From the NCBI GenBank assembly GCA_017302635.1, contig JAFLCX010000004.1, positions 44,694-108,693 of the forward strand: a DNA stretch of 64,000 nt, read 5' to 3'. The notes beneath the pieces are model-generated. The model was not told where the DNA came from. It did not search any database and saw only the letters and a list, made by a program, of their open reading frames with translations. This document shows positions 9,396 through 17,458 of this stretch, piece after piece. The position numbers and the translations under genes were made by a program. How positions within the stretch are numbered: the first letter of the stretch is position 1; each line of letters begins with the position of its first letter. The stretch is from Hyphomicrobiales bacterium (lineage in GTDB: Bacteria; Pseudomonadota; Alphaproteobacteria; Rhizobiales; Beijerinckiaceae).

Positions 9396-9947
9396 ATGTC
9401 GAGCAGGAAGGATCAGGGTCTCGGAGAGGCCCGCATACCCGACCCGCTCGGCCCCATCGTCTCCTCTGCGCATCTGGCGGCGGGCGCAAGCCCGTCGCTC
9501 TCCGAATTCGAGTTCGGACTCATTCTCGTGAGTCATGCTTTCGAGCGTTGGATGGTGCGTTGCATGGCTGCAGCCGGCGTGAAGGATGTCTCGGCGCTCG
9601 ACGTGCTCGTGCTGCACACGGTCAATCACCGGGGACGCTCGAAGAAGCTCGCGGATATCTGCCTCGTGCTGAACGTCGAGGATACCCACACCGTCGCCTA
9701 TGCCATCAAGAAGCTTGAGCGCCTCAAGCTCATCAAGAGCGGCAAGGCCGGCAAGGAAAAGACCGTGATGATCACGGCCGCAGGTGAGGCCGCCTGCCTC
9801 ACCTATCGCGAGATCCGCGAGGCTCTGCTGGTGCGTACGATCCGCTCGCTGGGGCTGGAAGAAAGCATGCTTCACGATGTGGCGCAGCGCATGCGCGCCC
9901 TTTCCGGCCATTACGATCAGGCGGCGCGCTCGGCGGCCAGTTTATAG
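9396..9947 (+). CDS. Winged-helix (MarR-like) transcriptional regulator
   Basis: This 183-residue protein resembles the predicted MarR-type winged-helix family. The DNA-binding segment runs through LADICLVLNVEDTHTVAYAI (recognition helix) and KKLERLKLIKSGKAGKEK (wing). A long helical tail, EALLVRTIRSLGLEESMLHD, is likely the dimer interface. I chose the ATG at 9396 because CTGGGAGGAG lies just upstream; in-frame ATGs at 9372 and 9375 overlap the dctM stop. Its place as last gene of the TRAP operon suggests that it controls uptake and use of the transported acid. The ligand is unknown. Confidence 0.8.
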   Translation: MSSRKDQGLGEARIPDPLGPIVSSAHLAAGASPSLSEFEFGLILVSHAFERWMVRCMAAAGVKDVSALDVLVLHTVNHRGRSKKLADICLVLNVEDTHTVAYAIKKLERLKLIKSGKAGKEKTVMITAAGEAACLTYREIREALLVRTIRSLGLEESMLHDVAQRMRALSGHYDQAARSAASL

Positions 9948-10047
9948 AGAATTGTCGGGCGAATTGGCTGCCGCTCGCGCGAAGACGATGCGACGCTCCG
10001 GGAATTCCGGAATCGCGAATGAAAGGCAAGCCCACCAAAGGCGCTGA

Positions 10048-10812
10048 TCAGGAATCCCCGCGCCTTTGCGAGAAACCGGCGCGCAAGGCATCGAATTGCA
10101 GTTGAAACCGGTCTGGCCGAAAAAAGCCCTGCGTCACCAGAATTCCACGCCCGATTCCGTCATAGAAGCTGCGCGTGATACTCAGTACCGGATCCGCAAG
10201 GCTCAGCCCCAGATAATGTGCGACTTCTGAACTCGCTGCCTCGGCATTGACGTGCTGCGCGCCACGCTCGACATCGCCGGAAGGTTCGGTGAGCCGCCCC
10301 AGCAGGAAGTCACGGGTCAGGTCCTCGGCCTGCAGCAGCGGGAAAAGCCGCATAGGCACGTAGTCGATCGCGTAACTCATCGGCTTGCCATCCCGCAATC
10401 GCAGCCTCGCAATCCGCCGAATGCGCTCTCCGGGCGCAAGCCGCAACGCGCCGTAGACAGCAAGCGAAGGCGCCATCTCGATGGATTCGATCAGCTGCAT
10501 TTCAAGCTGCTGCGACTGGCCGCGCAGGCGCGCCAGCAAGCTGACGAGATCAATTGTCACGGGGCCATCGAACTCGCGCGCCCTGAGATAGGTGCCTGCA
10601 CCGGCACGCCGCTCGACGACACCCTCAGCCGTGAGCCGGTCCAGCACGCGACGCAAGGTGACACGGGAAATTCCGAGTTCGATCGCGAGTTGCGGCTCGC
10701 CAGGAAAGCGGTCGCCGGGCTTGAACTCGCCGGACGAAATCCGCTGGCTCAACCGACGGTAGGATTCTTCGGATCGCGAAAGCCCTTCCCCGGGCGGGAA
10801 TGTCTCTTTCAT
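10048..10812 (-). CDS. GntR family regulator, HutC subfamily (UTRA domain)
   Basis: This 254-residue protein has an N-terminal GntR winged helix, RRLSQRISSGEFKPGDRFPG followed by ELGISRVTLRRVLDRLTAEG. A UTRA-type effector domain follows, with GERIRRIARLRLRDGKPMSY and YLGLSLADPVLSITRSFYDG. HutC-type regulators bind small organic molecules, including amino-acid derivatives, and usually repress nearby genes. The ATG at 10812 is the first sensible start before the wHTH; upstream in-frame residues look non-coding. Its ribosome site is weak. It lies convergent to the TRAP regulator and 279 bp downstream of the sarcosine oxidase operon on the same strand, with no other gene in that gap. Either locus could be its target. 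Confidence 0.88.
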   Translation of the reverse strand: MKETFPPGEGLSRSEESYRRLSQRISSGEFKPGDRFPGEPQLAIELGISRVTLRRVLDRLTAEGVVERRAGAGTYLRAREFDGPVTIDLVSLLARLRGQSQQLEMQLIESIEMAPSLAVYGALRLAPGERIRRIARLRLRDGKPMSYAIDYVPMRLFPLLQAEDLTRDFLLGRLTEPSGDVERGAQHVNAEAASSEVAHYLGLSLADPVLSITRSFYDGIGRGILVTQGFFRPDRFQLQFDALRAGFSQRRGDS

Positions 10813-11091
10813 GATCCGCGTGTTCCGTGAGAGACCGAGGCTGGGGCACAAAGCGATCAAACGGATTATCGTTGCGATCGCAGATGATTTTTCTAGTGGC
10901 ACCCATAAATTGCTCGAAAAATCCCGTCAATTCGTCAGACCACAAGAAATGCCACCGTTTCGATCGACCCGATGCGTGTTTTCGATTGCCGTGCGTCCGG
11001 GCAGTCATGCATCGCGGTCAAGCTGCAATGCGCTCAGGGAATACATTTCAAAGTTGTGATTGGTGCTGGTCAATTTCGCCCATCCAGACGA

Positions 11092-11640
11092 TCAGGATTG
11101 AGGAAGATGCCGCGCCGTTTCGCCAAAAAACGCAAGAATTGCCGAAAGGTAGGAACGAGCCACTTCCATGTGAAATCGCGCGTGATCCTGTCTCCAGAGC
11201 AACATCTCGGATTTTCCGTAGAGCGTGCGGCTCGCCATCCCGACCGGAAAGGCCGATTCGTGCAAATCCAGCGGGCAACCCGCTGAAAGTGCGAGCATCA
11301 CACGCGGACCGCACCATTCGATTCCCGCATAACCATGCGATATTTCGATAGCGCCTGGACCGGCGATTTCGTGCCATTTCGGGGATATTTCCGCCTCCGA
11401 GACGATCAACCACTCATCGGGGCCGGGGCGCAGCAGCGCGACATCATCCATCATCCGAGCCCGAAGAATAGCGGGCGGCGCGGCCATTCCGGCGGCTTTC
11501 ATACGGGTTTCGAGTTCCCGTTCGCGAGCCTGAAACAACACCCTATGACGGGTGGGCGATGGCTTGAGCGTCGCACCGGGGATTTCGGCGACCGTGAGAT
11601 CGGCCCAGGCGTTGCGCGGCGTGAGCATCAGATCAGCCAT
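11092..11640 (-). CDS. soxG: Sarcosine oxidase gamma subunit
   Basis: This 182-residue protein matches the small gamma subunit of heterotetrameric sarcosine oxidase. That complex demethylates sarcosine to glycine and passes the one-carbon unit to tetrahydrofolate. Recognisable stretches are LRPGPDEWLIVSEA and SHGYAGIEWCGPRVMLALSA, followed by CPLDLHESAFPVG and RTLYGKSEMLLWRQD, all typical of SoxG. The ATG overlaps the end of soxA by 8 bp, so the two are translationally coupled. It is the last gene of the soxBDAG operon. The longer in-frame ORF to 11748 only reads back through soxA. Confidence 0.9.
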   Translation of the reverse strand: MADLMLTPRNAWADLTVAEIPGATLKPSPTRHRVLFQARERELETRMKAAGMAAPPAILRARMMDDVALLRPGPDEWLIVSEAEISPKWHEIAGPGAIEISHGYAGIEWCGPRVMLALSAGCPLDLHESAFPVGMASRTLYGKSEMLLWRQDHARFHMEVARSYLSAILAFFGETARHLPQS

Positions 11641-14527
11641 GAAGCGCCCTCCCCTCCGGATCGAGAAAGACGGGCGAGACAATGCGGGCCAAGACCCGCT
11701 CGCCCGGCATGGGAATGGTGACAACCTCACCCATCCGATTGCGGCCATCTTTCAGCATGGCCAGCGCGAAGCCGCGCCCGAGATTGGGGCTGAAATAGGC
11801 GCTGGTGACATGCCCCTGCGCCGCGATGCCAGTCGAAGGCTCGTGTTGCAGAATGATCTGCGCCCCCTCCTCCAGCACCACCGCCGGATCGTCAGGCAGC
11901 AAACCAACCAGTTGCTTGCGCCCCTTGGCTAAAAGATCGGGCCGCGCGAGCCCGCGCTTGCCGATGAAATCGCGCGGGGCTTTCCCCATTGCCCAGCCGA
12001 GGCCGAGATCGTGCGGTGTCACGGTGCCATCGGTCTCCTGCCCGATGATGATATAACCCTTCTCTGCGCGCAGGATATGCATCGCCTCCAGCCCATAGAG
12101 CCCGCCGCCGAGGCCCTCGGCACGAGCCAGCAGAGCCTCCATCGCAAAGAACCCGAAATCGGCCGGCACATTCACCTCGAAGCCGCGTTCCCCGGTGAAA
12201 CTCGCACGCATCAGGCGACAGGGCACGCCCGTCAGTCGCCCTTCGCGGATGGTCATATGCGGCATGGCATCCGCAGCGACATTGATGCCCTCGATCAGCG
12301 GCGCGATCACCTCGCGCGCCTTCGGCCCCTGCACCGCGATCACCGCCCAATGTTCTGTGACGGGAGCGAGGAAGCAATCGAGATCGATAAACTCAGTCTG
12401 GCGGTAGTCTTCCAGCAGATGCAGCACCTTGCCCACACCACCGGTCGTGGTCGTGATGTGGAAGCGCTGATCCGAAAGCCTCGCGACAATGCCATCCTCG
12501 ATCAGGAAACCGGCCTCGTTCAGCATGAGCGCATAGCGGCACCGACCGGGAGCCAGATTGGCAACGGGGTTCGCATAGATGCGATCGAGAAAGGCCGCCG
12601 CATCACGCCCCGTCACCTCGATCTTGCCCAATGTCGAGGCGTCAAAAATCCCGACATGCTCGCGCACCGTCCGGGTTTCTCGCTGCACCGCAGCCTTGAC
12701 GCTCTCGCCCGCGCGCGGAAAGGCGTGCGCGCGCTTCCACAGGCCAATATCCTCGAACACGGCGCCGCGTTTCTCGGCGAGATCATGCATCGGCGTGCGG
12801 CGGATAGGGTCGAAGAGCTCGGCCCGGTAAGCGCCAGCCAGCGTGCCGAAAGTCACAGGCACATAGGGCATGCGGAAGGTCGTATGACCTGTTTTCGGAA
12901 GACTTTGCGACAGTGATTCCGCTGCGATCGACAAGGCGTTGATGTTGCTGGTTTTCCCCTGATCCGTCGCCATGCCGGTGGTCGTATAGCGCTTCACATG
13001 TTCAATGGAGCGGAAGCCTTCTCGCGTCGCAAGACGAATGTCGCGGGCTGTGACGTCGTTCTGGAAATCGACGAAAGCCAAGGCTGATTTGTCGTCGTTT
13101 CCGGGCAGCAGGCCCAAAGCCGCGCCACGCAACTCGGGCGGAAAATCGCCGGAAGCCAGGCCCGCAATGTTGATGTTTTCCGGAACCTTGTCTGGTACGA
13201 AAGCCGAAAGTGGTTCGTCCCAGCGCAGGCTGCCGCGCGCCTGCGACAGCAGATGCAGGGTGGGTGTGAAGCCACCTGAAACGAGCAGCGTATCGCAAGC
13301 AATGACTTGCGACGGCCCACGCAGATCTTGATTCTGCATCGGTGCGTAACTCACGCCCGTGACGTGCTTTTTCCCGGTTGTGCCGAGAAGCGTCAACCCG
13401 GTCTCGACGCGAATGCCGCGCGCTTCGGCTTCCGCCCGAACGCGTTCTCCGGCATGGTCGCGCCTATCGAGAATGGCCTCGATCCGCGCGCCCCCGTCGG
13501 CCAGCGCGAAAGCAGTCCGATAGGCGGCATCCGTCGCGGTTGCGACCACGATCGCGCGACCGGGCAACACGCCATAGCGACCCTGCAAGATGTGCGCGGC
13601 GCTCGAGAGCATCACACCCGGACGATCATTGTCGGGAAAAACCAACGGCCGCTCGATCGCTCCGGTTGCGATCACGATCCGCCCCGCGCGCACCTGCCAG
13701 AGCCGCTCGCGCGGCGCATCAATCGCCGGATCGGCGAGATGGTCCGTCACCCGTTCGACGAGCCCCACAAAGCCTTGCAGGAAGAGCCCGAAGCATTGCG
13801 TGCGCGAGAGCAGACGCACATTCGGTCGCGTGCGGAGTGTTGCGATCGCCTCGTCGCGGAAGCGTGCGCCCGTGGGATCAGCCAGCAGCCAGCCGCCGAA
13901 ATCATGATCCATCTCGCATAGGATCACGCGCACCGCCGGGTTCTCCGAGGCGGAGAGCGCGGCCCTCAGTCCCGCCTCGCCCGAACCGACGACCAACACC
14001 TCACAATGGGCAAAGAGACTCGCATAGGCATCCGGATCGGGTTCGGTCGGCGCAGCGCCAAGCCCTGCCGCACGGCGGATCAAAGGTTCGAACAGGCGGT
14101 TCCAGAATTTGGCCTTGCCATTGATCGCGGGGCCCATGAAGGTCTTGTAGTAGAACCCTGCCGGAAACAGTGGTTTCAGCATCGAATTGATCGCACCGAG
14201 ATCAAATCCGAGGCTCGGAAACCGATTCTGGCTGCGCGCAACCAGCCCTTCGAAAAGCTCCACCTCGGTCGCACGGCAATTCGGCGTGATGCGACCGGGG
14301 CCACGATCAACCGTGACGAGCGCGTTCGGCTCCTCAGCCCCAGCTGCGAGCACGCCACGGGGACGATGGTATTTGAAAGACCGGCCCACCAAGCTCACGC
14401 CGTTGGCCATGAGGGCCGAGGCCAGTGTGTCGCCCGGATGACCGAGATACGCCACGCCATCAAACGTGAAACTCACCCGACGGGCACGATCGAACCTACC
14501 GCCGGAGGTCGCGCGGAAGCCGCTCAT
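11633..14527 (-). CDS. soxA: Sarcosine oxidase alpha subunit
   Basis: This 964-residue protein has the layout of tetrameric sarcosine oxidase alpha. An N-terminal 2Fe-2S-like fold without cluster cysteines comes first (GDTLASALMANGVSLVGRSF). A nucleotide-binding flavoprotein domain follows with VLVVGSGEAGLRAALSASE and VIATGAIERPLVFPDNDRPG. From about residue 580 an aminomethyltransferase-like (GcvT) part binds folate, with GIFDASTLGKIEVTGRDA and GYIIIGQETDGTVTPHDLGLG. The subunit holds NAD and the folate site where methylene-THF forms. Its stop overlaps soxG and its start overlaps soxD by 4 bp. Confidence 0.95.
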   Translation of the reverse strand: MSGFRATSGGRFDRARRVSFTFDGVAYLGHPGDTLASALMANGVSLVGRSFKYHRPRGVLAAGAEEPNALVTVDRGPGRITPNCRATEVELFEGLVARSQNRFPSLGFDLGAINSMLKPLFPAGFYYKTFMGPAINGKAKFWNRLFEPLIRRAAGLGAAPTEPDPDAYASLFAHCEVLVVGSGEAGLRAALSASENPAVRVILCEMDHDFGGWLLADPTGARFRDEAIATLRTRPNVRLLSRTQCFGLFLQGFVGLVERVTDHLADPAIDAPRERLWQVRAGRIVIATGAIERPLVFPDNDRPGVMLSSAAHILQGRYGVLPGRAIVVATATDAAYRTAFALADGGARIEAILDRRDHAGERVRAEAEARGIRVETGLTLLGTTGKKHVTGVSYAPMQNQDLRGPSQVIACDTLLVSGGFTPTLHLLSQARGSLRWDEPLSAFVPDKVPENINIAGLASGDFPPELRGAALGLLPGNDDKSALAFVDFQNDVTARDIRLATREGFRSIEHVKRYTTTGMATDQGKTSNINALSIAAESLSQSLPKTGHTTFRMPYVPVTFGTLAGAYRAELFDPIRRTPMHDLAEKRGAVFEDIGLWKRAHAFPRAGESVKAAVQRETRTVREHVGIFDASTLGKIEVTGRDAAAFLDRIYANPVANLAPGRCRYALMLNEAGFLIEDGIVARLSDQRFHITTTTGGVGKVLHLLEDYRQTEFIDLDCFLAPVTEHWAVIAVQGPKAREVIAPLIEGINVAADAMPHMTIREGRLTGVPCRLMRASFTGERGFEVNVPADFGFFAMEALLARAEGLGGGLYGLEAMHILRAEKGYIIIGQETDGTVTPHDLGLGWAMGKAPRDFIGKRGLARPDLLAKGRKQLVGLLPDDPAVVLEEGAQIILQHEPSTGIAAQGHVTSAYFSPNLGRGFALAMLKDGRNRMGEVVTIPMPGERVLARIVSPVFLDPEGRALHG

Positions 14528-14802
14528 GATGCGACCTCCGGCCTGACTTCGCCCGGCTTATAGACGGCCAGAATGCGGTCGCTCACCGTATCGCGCAGCG
14601 CATTGAAGTAACGCCCGCAGCCATGCACATGCCGCCAGCGCTCGGCCGCAATGCCTTTCGGGTTTTCGCGCTCGTAGAGGAAGGCGGCATAGGCCTCATC
14701 GCTCGCAGGTTCCTCCGGGCGCATCAGATGCGCTTCGCCAGCATGGCGAAATTCGATTTCGGGACGGGGAAATCCGCAATAGGGACAGGGGATCAGCAGC
14801 AT
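14524..14802 (-). CDS. soxD: Sarcosine oxidase delta subunit
   Basis: This 92-residue subunit begins MLLIPCPYCGFPRPEIEF. The CPYC pair together with the later HVHGCGRYFN (His and Cys) forms the zinc site known in SoxD. Length and the RWRHVHGCGRYF motif are diagnostic of the family. The subunit stabilises the alpha-beta interface and has no catalytic role of its own. It overlaps soxA by 4 bp (ATGA). The gap to the upstream soxB is 139 bp and holds a palindromic repeat, so expression of the downstream part may differ from soxB. Confidence 0.95.
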   Translation of the reverse strand: MLLIPCPYCGFPRPEIEFRHAGEAHLMRPEEPASDEAYAAFLYERENPKGIAAERWRHVHGCGRYFNALRDTVSDRILAVYKPGEVRPEVAS

Positions 14803-14828
14803 GGGCGCATCCTGCCTACACAGCCTTT

Positions 14829-14907
14829 GTCATCGCCGGGCATGACCCGGTGATCCAGCCCTTCCCATGGGTTCGATCTGGATGGCCGGTTCAAGACCGG
14901 CCATGAC
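14829..14907. repeat. Palindromic intergenic repeat, family A (copy 1)
   Basis: Two inverted modules, TCATCGCCGGGCATGACCCGGTGA and GATGGCCGGTTCAAGACCGGCCATGAC, flank a short spacer containing a GATCCAG / GATCTGG pair. A closely similar copy is at 22553-22633 and a half copy at 39472-39500. This resembles rhizobial intergenic mosaic elements. Here it sits inside the sox operon between soxB and soxD. Confidence 0.75.
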
Positions 14908-14941
14908 AAGGCCCGGAGCAGAATTCCCATACTCCTCTCCC

Positions 14942-16192
14942 TCAATGCGCCACGGCGGCCGCGGCTGCCTCGTCAATCAGTCGCCCCGTCCGGAAGCGAT
15001 CGAGCGAGAAGGGCGCCGCGATCGGGTGCGGTTCGCCAGAGGCGAGCGTCGCCGCAAACACATGGCCGGAGCCTGTCGTGGCCTTGAATCCGCCCGTACC
15101 CCAGCCGCAATTGACGAACAAGCCCGGCACCGGCGTTTTACCGATGATCGGCGAGCGATCAGGCGTGACATCGACGATGCCGCCCCAGTTGCGGAGCATT
15201 TTCATGCGGCGCGTCGCCGGGAACAATTCACAGATCGCCTCCAGCGTATGCTGGGAAATGTGCAACCCGCCCGCCTGCGAATAGCTGGTATAAACGTCTG
15301 TGCCCGCGCCGATCACCAACTCGCCTTTGTCAGATTGCGACATGTAGGCGTGGATGGTGTTCGACATCGCGACACATGGCATCATGGGCTTTACGGGCTC
15401 CGAAACCAGCGCCTGCAGCGGGAAGCTCTCGATCGGCATCCGCACACCGGCCATCTCCATCAGCACGGAGGTATGCCCGGCCGCGACCACACCGACGCGT
15501 TTCGCGCCGATGAACCCCTTGCCGGTCTCGACGCCCATCACCGCGCCATCAGCGCCGCGCCGAATACCGGTGACCGGGCAATTCTCGATGATATCGACGC
15601 CCAGAGCCGCAGCTGCCCGAGCATAACCCCAGGCCACGGCATCATGCCGCGCAACGCCGCCACGCCGCTGGAGAGCCGCGCCGGTGACGGGATAGCGGAT
15701 ATTCTGCTCGATATTGAGCAGCGGGCAGAAGGCCTTCGCCTCCTCCGGCGTCAGCCATTCATTGTCGATGCCTGCGAGGCGATTGGCATGGACGTGGCGC
15801 TTGAGCACCATTGTATCGTGATGATTGTGCGCAAGCATCATCACACCGCGCGGCGAATACATCACGTTGATGTTCAGCACATGGCTGAGGCTTTCCCACA
15901 ATTTGAGCGAATGCTCGTAGATCGCCTCGGATTCCTCCCAGAGATAATTCGAGCGGATCACGGTTGTGTTGCGCGCCGTGTTGCCGCCGCCAAGCCAGCC
16001 TTTCTCGACCACAGCGATGTTGCGCATGCCGAATTCGGAGGCGAGGTAATAGGCGGTCGAGAGCCCGTGACCACCTGCGCCGACGATCACGATGTCATAG
16101 AACGGCTTCGGCGCGGCCTGTTGCCAATAGGGCTGCCAGCCCTCGTGATTGGCAAAGGCTTGCCGAAGCAGGGAGAGGAAGGAAAAATGCAC
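14942..16192 (-). CDS. soxB: Sarcosine oxidase beta subunit
   Basis: This 416-residue FAD subunit of tetrameric sarcosine oxidase oxidises the sarcosine methyl-amine bond. The dinucleotide motif is DIVIVGAGGHGLSTAYYLAS near residue 33. The SoxB-specific block GWLGGGNTARNTTVIRSNYL follows. Near the C-terminus lies VNCGWGTGGFKATTGSGHVF, the flavin-contact region. The start is a GTG at 16192 preceded by GAGGG, giving MHFSFLSLLRQAF, very like other SoxB N-termini. It is the first gene of the minus-strand sox operon. The promoter should lie in the 166-bp divergent gap before the DUF2189 gene. Confidence 0.95.
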   Translation of the reverse strand: MHFSFLSLLRQAFANHEGWQPYWQQAAPKPFYDIVIVGAGGHGLSTAYYLASEFGMRNIAVVEKGWLGGGNTARNTTVIRSNYLWEESEAIYEHSLKLWESLSHVLNINVMYSPRGVMMLAHNHHDTMVLKRHVHANRLAGIDNEWLTPEEAKAFCPLLNIEQNIRYPVTGAALQRRGGVARHDAVAWGYARAAAALGVDIIENCPVTGIRRGADGAVMGVETGKGFIGAKRVGVVAAGHTSVLMEMAGVRMPIESFPLQALVSEPVKPMMPCVAMSNTIHAYMSQSDKGELVIGAGTDVYTSYSQAGGLHISQHTLEAICELFPATRRMKMLRNWGGIVDVTPDRSPIIGKTPVPGLFVNCGWGTGGFKATTGSGHVFAATLASGEPHPIAAPFSLDRFRTGRLIDEAAAAAVAH

Positions 16193-16358
16193 GCCGCGAC
16201 CCTCGATCGGAGCGAGAATAGGGCAGTTGGGAAACGCGTGGCAAGCCGCCAGAACACACGCGAGGCTTGATGCGGATCAAGGCTTGCCGGCCGGTTTTCC
16301 AGCCCAATGTCTTCTACAGAACAAGAAAGAAAGCCCGGATATCGAGGGAGGATACCCG

Positions 16359-17141
16359 ATGAGCGAAACTGCTGCACGCCGCGACCCCATTGTGAGGCGA
16401 ATCACCCGCCACGATATCGCCGAGGCACTGGGCGCGGGCCTGCGCGATTTTCAGGCGAAGCCGATTTACGGGCTGGTGTTTGGCGGTCTTTATGCACTGG
16501 GCGGCCTTGCCATCCTGTTCTCGGTCACGGCCTTGCAGATGACCTATCTCGCCTACCCTTTGGCTGCGGGCTTCGCGCTGATCGGGCCTTTCGTGGCCGT
16601 CGGACTCTATGAGGTCAGTCGGCGGCGAGAGGCCGGCGAGGCGATCAGCTTCGGCGCATTGTGGCGCAAGGTGCGCAGCCGGTCCGAAGTGGGCTGGATG
16701 GCGTTTGTCACGCTCTTCCTGTTCATCATCTGGATGTATCAGGTGCGCCTGCTGATGGCCCTGCTGCTGGGTATCAACACGACCTTCTCGACGCTGCCTG
16801 AATTCCTGAATGTCGTGCTGACCACGCGCGAGGGGCTGATCTTTCTCGGCATCGGCAATGTGATCGGTGCAATGCTCTCGATCATCCTGTTCTCGCTGAC
16901 GGTGGTTTCGTTCCCGCTGCTGCTCGATCGCGATGTCGATTTCATCACGGCCATGATCACGAGTGTCCGGGCGGTAGTCACCAGCCCCGCGCCGATGATT
17001 GTCTGGGCGATCACCATCGTCATGCTGTTAATGATTTCGGCGCTCCCGGCCTTTCTGGGACTGGTTTTGACACTGCCGGTGCTCGGCCATACGACCTGGC
17101 ACCTCTATCGCCGCATCGTCGAGGACGAGCCCGGCCTCTGA
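16359..17141 (+). CDS. DUF2189 family integral membrane protein
   Basis: This 260-residue multi-pass membrane protein belongs to the DUF2189 family. The family N-terminal pattern RRITRHDIAEALGAGLRDFQ is clear and is followed by KPIYGLVFGGLYALGGLAIL. Six hydrophobic stretches are visible, near residues 40-60, 65-85, 115-135, 150-180, 205-225 and 225-250. The ATG has GAGGGAGG upstream; an ORF extension to 16149 overlaps the divergent soxB gene and is unlikely. No function is established for the family, though it is frequent in alphaproteobacteria. It is divergent from the sox operon, and nothing suggests a shared role. Confidence 0.85.
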   Translation: MSETAARRDPIVRRITRHDIAEALGAGLRDFQAKPIYGLVFGGLYALGGLAILFSVTALQMTYLAYPLAAGFALIGPFVAVGLYEVSRRREAGEAISFGALWRKVRSRSEVGWMAFVTLFLFIIWMYQVRLLMALLLGINTTFSTLPEFLNVVLTTREGLIFLGIGNVIGAMLSIILFSLTVVSFPLLLDRDVDFITAMITSVRAVVTSPAPMIVWAITIVMLLMISALPAFLGLVLTLPVLGHTTWHLYRRIVEDEPGL

Positions 17142-17458
17142 ATCGGCTCTGGCAGTTTGCCCAGGCATCTGGCGGGTTGCCGGGCACCCGGCCCGCGCAT
17201 TGTCATGCAGCACTGGCAGGCTGCCATTTTCGGACCCCTCATGGTTGACGGATGCTTTCTGAGATCACGCGAAATCGTATGCGAAGTGAAAGATCTCGTT
17301 CAACATGCCGTTTTCATTTCCAATATTTTTCAGTGACTTAACGGAATTCTTGTCTCCATGCACTATAACGGTTTGCAGCAGGGCACAGCCAAAACCGTTC
17401 CGCCTTGCAACCCGGAGCCAGAACGGTGCGGGGCAACACAAGACAGATGGGGCAAGAA
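17142..17458. other. Intergenic region before the flagellin-like gene
   Basis: This 317-bp non-coding stretch has a GC-rich hairpin at 17174-17197 (GCGGG..GCCGGGcaCCCGGCCCGC), perhaps the end of the DUF2189 transcript although no T run follows. From 17230 to 17350 it becomes markedly AT-rich, consistent with a promoter for the flagellin-like gene. I do not see a convincing sigma-28 promoter (TAAA-N15-GCCGATAA). Confidence 0.5.

Noticed and set aside
10811..11351. Overlapping plus-strand ORFs between the GntR gene and soxG
   Set aside because: No ribosome sites, no domain, and they run antisense into soxG; treated as non-coding.
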